64,000 nt of DNA from Propionivibrio dicarboxylicus. GTDB taxonomy: Bacteria; Pseudomonadota; Gammaproteobacteria; Burkholderiales; Rhodocyclaceae. Below, one piece after another: positions 60,226 through 64,000 of the stretch. The notes under the pieces were generated by a model, which was not told where the DNA came from, made no database searches, and worked only from the letters and a program-made list of their open reading frames with translations. Both the position numbers and the translations under genes were made by a program. Numbering within the stretch: position 1 is the stretch's first letter; each line of letters opens with the position of its first letter. Where the stretch lies: contig NZ_FNCY01000002.1 in NCBI RefSeq assembly GCF_900099695.1, positions 62,001-126,000 on the forward strand, read 5' to 3'.

Positions 60226-60803
60226 GCCTTGTTCCCCCCGTGGCTCGCGTGCTCGGCCATTTCCTTCTCGATCTCGTGCGCCTCTTCCATGCCTTCTTCC
60301 TGCACGTCGATCAGTTCGCTCTCATCGACCTGCCCGAGCAGCAAACGCACAATGTTCGACAGACAGATGATGGTGATCGCCGTCCCCGTCAGGTAGCTCA
60401 CGCCATAGACCCACAGCATGCTCAACTGCAGCACCGGCGAAGCGTTCGACGCAATGATCTCGTGCTGCATCCACGTCCCGTACAGCATGTACAGGCTGCA
60501 CACCGTCATGATCACCTGGCTGATGCCCCAGCACACCTTGCGCCCGAATACCGGCAAGGCCGCCACCACCATATCCACCCCAAGGTGCGTGTGCTTGTTC
60601 ATCCCGATCACCGCACCGACAAATGTCATCCAGATGAAGGCGAAGCGCGGTATCTCCTCGGCAAAATCGATGCCCGTGTTGAAAAAAATCCGCAGCATCA
60701 CGTTCAAGAACACCAGCACAAACATCACCACCATGCTGATCACCAGTATCACTTCCAGCAAACGGTAGAAGCCACTTCTCACCGCGTGCAAAAAATCTTT
60801 CAT
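60222..60803 (-). CDS. TRAP transporter small permease, DctQ family
   Basis: 193-residue small subunit with four helices (LLEVILVISMVVMFVLVFLN first) and the IDFAEEIPRFAFIWMTFVGAV segment typical of DctQ. The last 45 residues form an extended acidic and His-containing cytoplasmic tail (EEGMEEAHEIEKEMAEHAS), longer than in the other two DctQ of this window. AAGGAAG lies ahead of ATG 60803. Confidence 0.9.
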   Translation of the reverse strand: MKDFLHAVRSGFYRLLEVILVISMVVMFVLVFLNVMLRIFFNTGIDFAEEIPRFAFIWMTFVGAVIGMNKHTHLGVDMVVAALPVFGRKVCWGISQVIMTVCSLYMLYGTWMQHEIIASNASPVLQLSMLWVYGVSYLTGTAITIICLSNIVRLLLGQVDESELIDVQEEGMEEAHEIEKEMAEHASHGGNKA

Positions 60804-60884
60804 CTCACGCTTCCTTACGAGAGAACAGACACAAGTTCAGACGCTCCCCGAGAGCGCCCGGCCCCTTGAAACACCGAGGCCTCG

Positions 60885-60917
60885 GCCGGGTTGCCGCCCG
60901 ACTGGCAACAACCCGGC
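60885..60917 (-). repeat. Stem-loop between dctP and dctQ (third TRAP operon)
   Basis: GCCGGGTTG (60885-60893) and CAACCCGGC (60909-60917) are perfect 9-bp inverted arms with a 15-base loop. The stem begins 16 bases past the dctP stop on the - strand. The palindrome CCGAGGCCTCGG lies just downstream. No T-run follows. Confidence 0.7.
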
Positions 60918-60932
60918 ATCCATTGACGCAGC

Positions 60933-61940
60933 TTACTTGGCGGCGCGAACCTTCTCGATTTCAGCCTGGAATTCCTTGAGGAATTCCTCGCCGATCTGCG
61001 GTGCGAACTTGGCGATCACCGGCTTCACCTTTTCCTGGATCTTGGTCAGTTCGGCCGGCGGAATCGCATCGACCTTGACGCCGGCATCGCCGAACTTCTT
61101 GATCACGTCGCGATCGCCTTCGTCGAGCAACTGGCGTTGCACGAGACGGGCTTCATCGGCCGCCTTCTGCACGCCTTGCTTGTCAGCCGCGCTCAGGCCA
61201 TCCCAGAACTTCTTCGAGGCGACGAGCGCCACCGGGGTGTACACGTGGTTCGACAGCGAGATGTACTTCTGAACTTCCTGCATCTTGTTCGAGTACATGT
61301 GCACGAGCGGGTTTTCCTGACCGTCGATGGCCTTGATTTCGAGCGCCGTAAACACTTCGGCGAAAGCCATCGGCACGGCGTTGGCGCCGAGCGTCTTCCA
61401 GGTTTCGAGCGCCACCGGGTTGGCCATGACGCGCACCTTGAGACCGTTGATGTCTTCGAGCTTGGTCACCGGACGCTTGCTGTTCGACAGATTGCGGAAG
61501 CCCATGCCAGTCCACATCAGGCCATGCACGCCGATCGGCTCGAGCTTCTCGAAAATCTTCTTGCAGGCGGCGCCGTCAAGCACCGTATAGACTTCCTTGG
61601 TGTTGGCGAACAGGAAGGGCAGATCCCAGACCTGGACTTCCTTGACCTTCGCCGAGAACGGCGCCAGCGTGCCGATATAGAGTTCCTGCGTGCCGGCCTG
61701 AACCGCCTGCAGCATCTTCTCGTCGCTACCGAGCGTGGCGCTGTGGAAGGCCTTCAACTGGACATTGTTGTTGGTGTACTTCGCGGCCAGTTCGACGAAT
61801 TTGTTCATCGCCTTGGCTTGCGGATGGTCTTCCGGCATCGCGTGACCGACACGTCCGGTCACTGCCGCAAATGCACTGCTGCCGGCCAGAAAACCGAAAG
61901 CCACAGCCACGGCGATTTTCTTCAACATCGACTTTCTCAT
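60933..61940 (-). CDS. TRAP transporter solute-binding protein, DctP family
   Basis: 335-residue periplasmic binding protein. The signal peptide ends AGSSAFAAV; then GRVGHAMPEDHPQAKAMNKF, GLKVRVMANPVALETWKTLG near residue 170 (carboxylate-binding Arg) and KAIDGQENPLVHMYSNKMQ near 211. ATG 61940 follows AAAGGAGC. It stands between a FadR-type regulator (108 bp upstream) and dctQ, and with a dehydrogenase and Gfo/Idh/MocA gene nearby, a sugar acid or polyol-derived acid is likely. Confidence 0.92.
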   Translation of the reverse strand: MRKSMLKKIAVAVAFGFLAGSSAFAAVTGRVGHAMPEDHPQAKAMNKFVELAAKYTNNNVQLKAFHSATLGSDEKMLQAVQAGTQELYIGTLAPFSAKVKEVQVWDLPFLFANTKEVYTVLDGAACKKIFEKLEPIGVHGLMWTGMGFRNLSNSKRPVTKLEDINGLKVRVMANPVALETWKTLGANAVPMAFAEVFTALEIKAIDGQENPLVHMYSNKMQEVQKYISLSNHVYTPVALVASKKFWDGLSAADKQGVQKAADEARLVQRQLLDEGDRDVIKKFGDAGVKVDAIPPAELTKIQEKVKPVIAKFAPQIGEEFLKEFQAEIEKVRAAK

Positions 61941-62048
61941 GCTTGCTCCTTTATAGATGGAATTGACCCCACAAAAAACACAATCAAGTTTGCCTGAAAC
62001 CAACATACCAACTGCACGCACGCGGCCCCTGCAAACGCTTACAAAAAA

Positions 62049-62750
62049 TCATGAAACCTCTTCCTTGACCAGTTCGGCAAAGGCCCGATCCTGGGTATCC
62101 AGCACCATATGACGCGATGCTTCTTCCGCCGCCACGGCATTCTTCCGCCGGATGGCGTCGAACAACTCCTGATGCACCTGGATCGTCCGCGCGATATGCG
62201 CCTCGTCGGTGCGGAAAGTGTAGTCAAAGATCGCCCGCTGCAGCGCCGTGATCGCGTCGCTCAACTGCTGGATGACGACGTTGTGGGTCGCCAGCAGAAT
62301 GGCATTATGAAAACCGATATCGGCCTCGTGGAAGGCATGCGGATGCCCCCGGCTGGCGATCATCGCATTCAGGTTGGCTTCGATGGCAACGAGATCGACC
62401 GCCGTCGCGCGCTCGGCCGCCCAGCGCGAAATCGTCGGCTCGATCAGGCTGCGCACCTCGATCAGCGACGAAATCAGATCCTGGTTGACGCCTTTCTCGA
62501 GCACCCATTCCAGCACGTCGGCATCGAGATAGTTCCACTGCTCGCGCGGCATGACGAACAAGCCGCGATGACGCTGGGCATCGATCAGCCGCTTGGTCGA
62601 CAAGACCTTGACCACTTCGCGCAGCACATTGCGCGAGGTCTCGAAGCGCGTGCAGAGTTCAGCCTCGGACGGCAGCGCCGAGCCCGGCACGTAGTCGCCC
62701 TGGGCGATCTGCTTGCCGAACGCTTCGATCAGTCGATCGGTCTTGGTCAT
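62049..62750 (-). CDS. FadR-subfamily GntR regulator
   Basis: 233 residues. Winged helix at the N-terminus (IAQGDYVPGSALPSEAELCT then RFETSRNVLREVVKVL) and an FCD ligand domain with metal-site residues in ADIGFHNAILLATHN near residue 140 and HQELFDAIRRKN near 195. Resembles UxuR/ExuR and LldR-type regulators of sugar-acid genes. ATG 62750 precedes the TRAP dctP gene and follows the dehydrogenase in the same direction, so it may control both. Confidence 0.88.
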   Translation of the reverse strand: MTKTDRLIEAFGKQIAQGDYVPGSALPSEAELCTRFETSRNVLREVVKVLSTKRLIDAQRHRGLFVMPREQWNYLDADVLEWVLEKGVNQDLISSLIEVRSLIEPTISRWAAERATAVDLVAIEANLNAMIASRGHPHAFHEADIGFHNAILLATHNVVIQQLSDAITALQRAIFDYTFRTDEAHIARTIQVHQELFDAIRRKNAVAAEEASRHMVLDTQDRAFAELVKEEVS

Positions 62751-62784
62751 AATGGGTGGGTCGCTTTCGAAAAGAAGAATGAGC

Positions 62785-63816
62785 CTACGGCGAAACGATT
62801 ACCTTCATCAAGCCCGGCTCGCCGCGGTGCAAGCGCTCGAACCAGGCCGCAGCATCCTCGAGCGGCACGACCGCCGACATCATCTCGTCGACCTTGACGC
62901 GGCCGCTGGCGATCATGTCGAGACAGGCCGGATACTCACCCGCCGACGCGCAGGAACCGTAGATCGTGATCTGCCGCGTCACCACCGCCTGCAGCGGCAG
63001 ATCGATCTTCGGCGAGAGATTGCCGACGAGCGCGACCTTGCCGCCCTTGCGCACGCCGTTGATGGCGAGATTCACCGTCGGCGTGATGCCGACGACCTCG
63101 ACGGCGAGATCGGCGCCACGTCCATGCGTCAGCGCGCGGATCTTGTCGATGATCTCGGCATCATCGGCCTTGAGCGCGTGGTCGGCGCCGAACTTGATCG
63201 CCTTGTCGAGACGGGACTGATCGAGATCGATGGCGATGATGCTGCCGCAGCCCTTGATGCGCAGCGCCTGAACGACGAACAGGCCGATCATGCCGCAGCC
63301 GACGACGATGGCACTGTCATTGAGTTCGCTGGGCAGAAGATTGACCGCGTGGAAAGCGACCGAGACCGGCTCGGTCATCGCCGCCTGCTCGAAGCTCAAG
63401 CCCTCGGGCAGCCGATAGAGCACCGACTGCGGCACCGCGACGAACTCGGCGAAGGCACCATGCTGACGGTATTCCGGGCAGGAGACGCCGAGCACCTTGC
63501 GGTAATCGCTGAGATTGAACGTGCCTTTTTGCGAATAGAAATCCTGACGCGTGACGACCGTCGAATCGAAGGTGACGCGCTCGCCGACCGCCCACTCGCT
63601 GACGCCCGAACCAACCTGCTCGATGACGCCGGCGGCTTCGTGCCCCATGATGATCGGCGGGATGCGCCGGCCGGTGCTGCCGTCCATGCCATGAACATCG
63701 CTACCGCAGATGCCGCAGGCCTTGACGCGGATCAGTACCTCGTCGGCGGCGATCTCGGGGACCGGCACTTCTTCACAGACAAAATGATTGTATTCCTTGA
63801 GAACCAGCGCTTTCAC
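62785..63816 (-). CDS. Zinc-type MDR alcohol/polyol dehydrogenase lacking structural-zinc cysteines
   Basis: 343 residues. Catalytic zinc residues are in place: ACGICGSDVHGMD (Cys) and MGHEAAGVIEQVG (His, Glu), and the Rossmann fold has AIVVGCGMIGLFVVQALRIKG. The lobe that normally has four Cys (CGKC...C...C) reads TRQDFYSQKGTFNLSDYR, with T, D, S and S at the Cys positions, so structural zinc is lost, as in sorbitol dehydrogenases. Likely NAD-dependent oxidation of a polyol or sugar acid. Located upstream of the regulator and the third TRAP operon. Confidence 0.9.
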   Translation of the reverse strand: MKALVLKEYNHFVCEEVPVPEIAADEVLIRVKACGICGSDVHGMDGSTGRRIPPIIMGHEAAGVIEQVGSGVSEWAVGERVTFDSTVVTRQDFYSQKGTFNLSDYRKVLGVSCPEYRQHGAFAEFVAVPQSVLYRLPEGLSFEQAAMTEPVSVAFHAVNLLPSELNDSAIVVGCGMIGLFVVQALRIKGCGSIIAIDLDQSRLDKAIKFGADHALKADDAEIIDKIRALTHGRGADLAVEVVGITPTVNLAINGVRKGGKVALVGNLSPKIDLPLQAVVTRQITIYGSCASAGEYPACLDMIASGRVKVDEMMSAVVPLEDAAAWFERLHRGEPGLMKVIVSP

Positions 63817-63838
63817 AAACCTTCTCCTGAAGACATCG

Positions 63839-64000
63839 TCATTGCAAGGGCACCGATGTGTAGGTGCCGTAATCCCGATCGCCGGCGTCCGGCGCGAGCG
63901 GGAACTTGACCGGAGCGCCGGTCTTCTGCGAGCGATAGATGGCGGTGAAGATCTCCACCGTCCGCCGGCCGTCCTCGCCGCTGATCAGCGGTTCGGTCCC
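63839..64000 (-). CDS. Gfo/Idh/MocA-family oxidoreductase, C-terminal part only
   Basis: Runs off the right edge of the window. The last 53 residues read PLISGEDGRRTVEIFTAIYR, then SQKTGAPVKFPL and a short tail ending SVPLQ, with stop TGA at 63839. This matches the usual C-terminus of the Gfo/Idh/MocA family (a helix ending in a KTG-x-PVxFPL segment). It is the upstream neighbour of the dehydrogenase, 22 bp away, so probably the same operon. Confidence 0.8.
   Translation of the reverse strand, partial: GTEPLISGEDGRRTVEIFTAIYRSQKTGAPVKFPLAPDAGDRDYGTYTSVPLQ

Overview
The window is GC-rich chromosomal DNA of a Gram-negative bacterium, most likely a betaproteobacterium close to Rhodocyclales or Burkholderiales. 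The clues are several solute-binding-protein-dependent secondary transporters (three TRAP, two tripartite tricarboxylate systems), a PqiABC envelope system, c-di-GMP proteins, a chemoreceptor with a c-type heme motif and a large hybrid kinase ending in hemerythrin. This placement is inferred from gene content, not from a marker gene. I saw no rRNA, tRNA, CRISPR array, phage module or intact insertion sequence.

Layout. 1-7 kb: a + strand operon tctC-tctB-tctA, Gfo/Idh/MocA oxidoreductase, TIM-barrel isomerase and NagB-like protein, facing a LacI repressor; it looks like uptake and breakdown of an acidic or amino sugar derivative. 7-14 kb: a - strand group of ribokinase, TRAP dctP-dctQ-dctM, a Cra-like LacI regulator and a TPR/glycosyltransferase-like protein. 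14-21 kb: a hypothetical, a DUF1992 protein, the heme chemoreceptor, a DHA2 efflux pump and a DASS carboxylate transporter. 21-25 kb: metN-metI-metQ with a hydroxycarboxylate-dehydrogenase-like gene. 25-33 kb: a D-glucarate module (tctB-tctA-tctC-gudD), a divergent GntR regulator with a perfect 16-bp palindrome, a 176-bp MITE-like element, and an MFS/AraC divergent pair.

33-41 kb: an alginate-lyase-like lipoprotein gene broken by one in-frame TGA, the hybrid kinase, a YafJ-type amidotransferase that seems to start at ATT, OsmC and an orphan branched-chain amino-acid-type binding protein. 41-51 kb: pqiA (as two genes)-pqiB-pqiC, a DMT exporter, a BCCT carrier, a MarC protein, and a Na+/H+ antiporter with a divergent nhaR. 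51-64 kb: a DUF502 protein, a second TRAP operon, a small arginine-rich protein, an EAL/GGDEF gene pair, an AraC regulator, a third TRAP operon, a FadR-type regulator, a zinc alcohol dehydrogenase without structural-zinc cysteines, and a Gfo/Idh/MocA gene cut by the window edge.

The common theme is capture of scarce organic acids and sugar acids by periplasmic binding proteins, each system with its own regulator and a few catabolic enzymes. All three TRAP operons carry a stem-loop at the dctP/dctQ junction, which suggests a shared way of making more binding protein than membrane subunit. Strongest oddities: the ATT start, the hemerythrin-tailed kinase, the TRAP junction hairpins, the MITE in the glucarate control region, and the nonsense-broken lyase gene.
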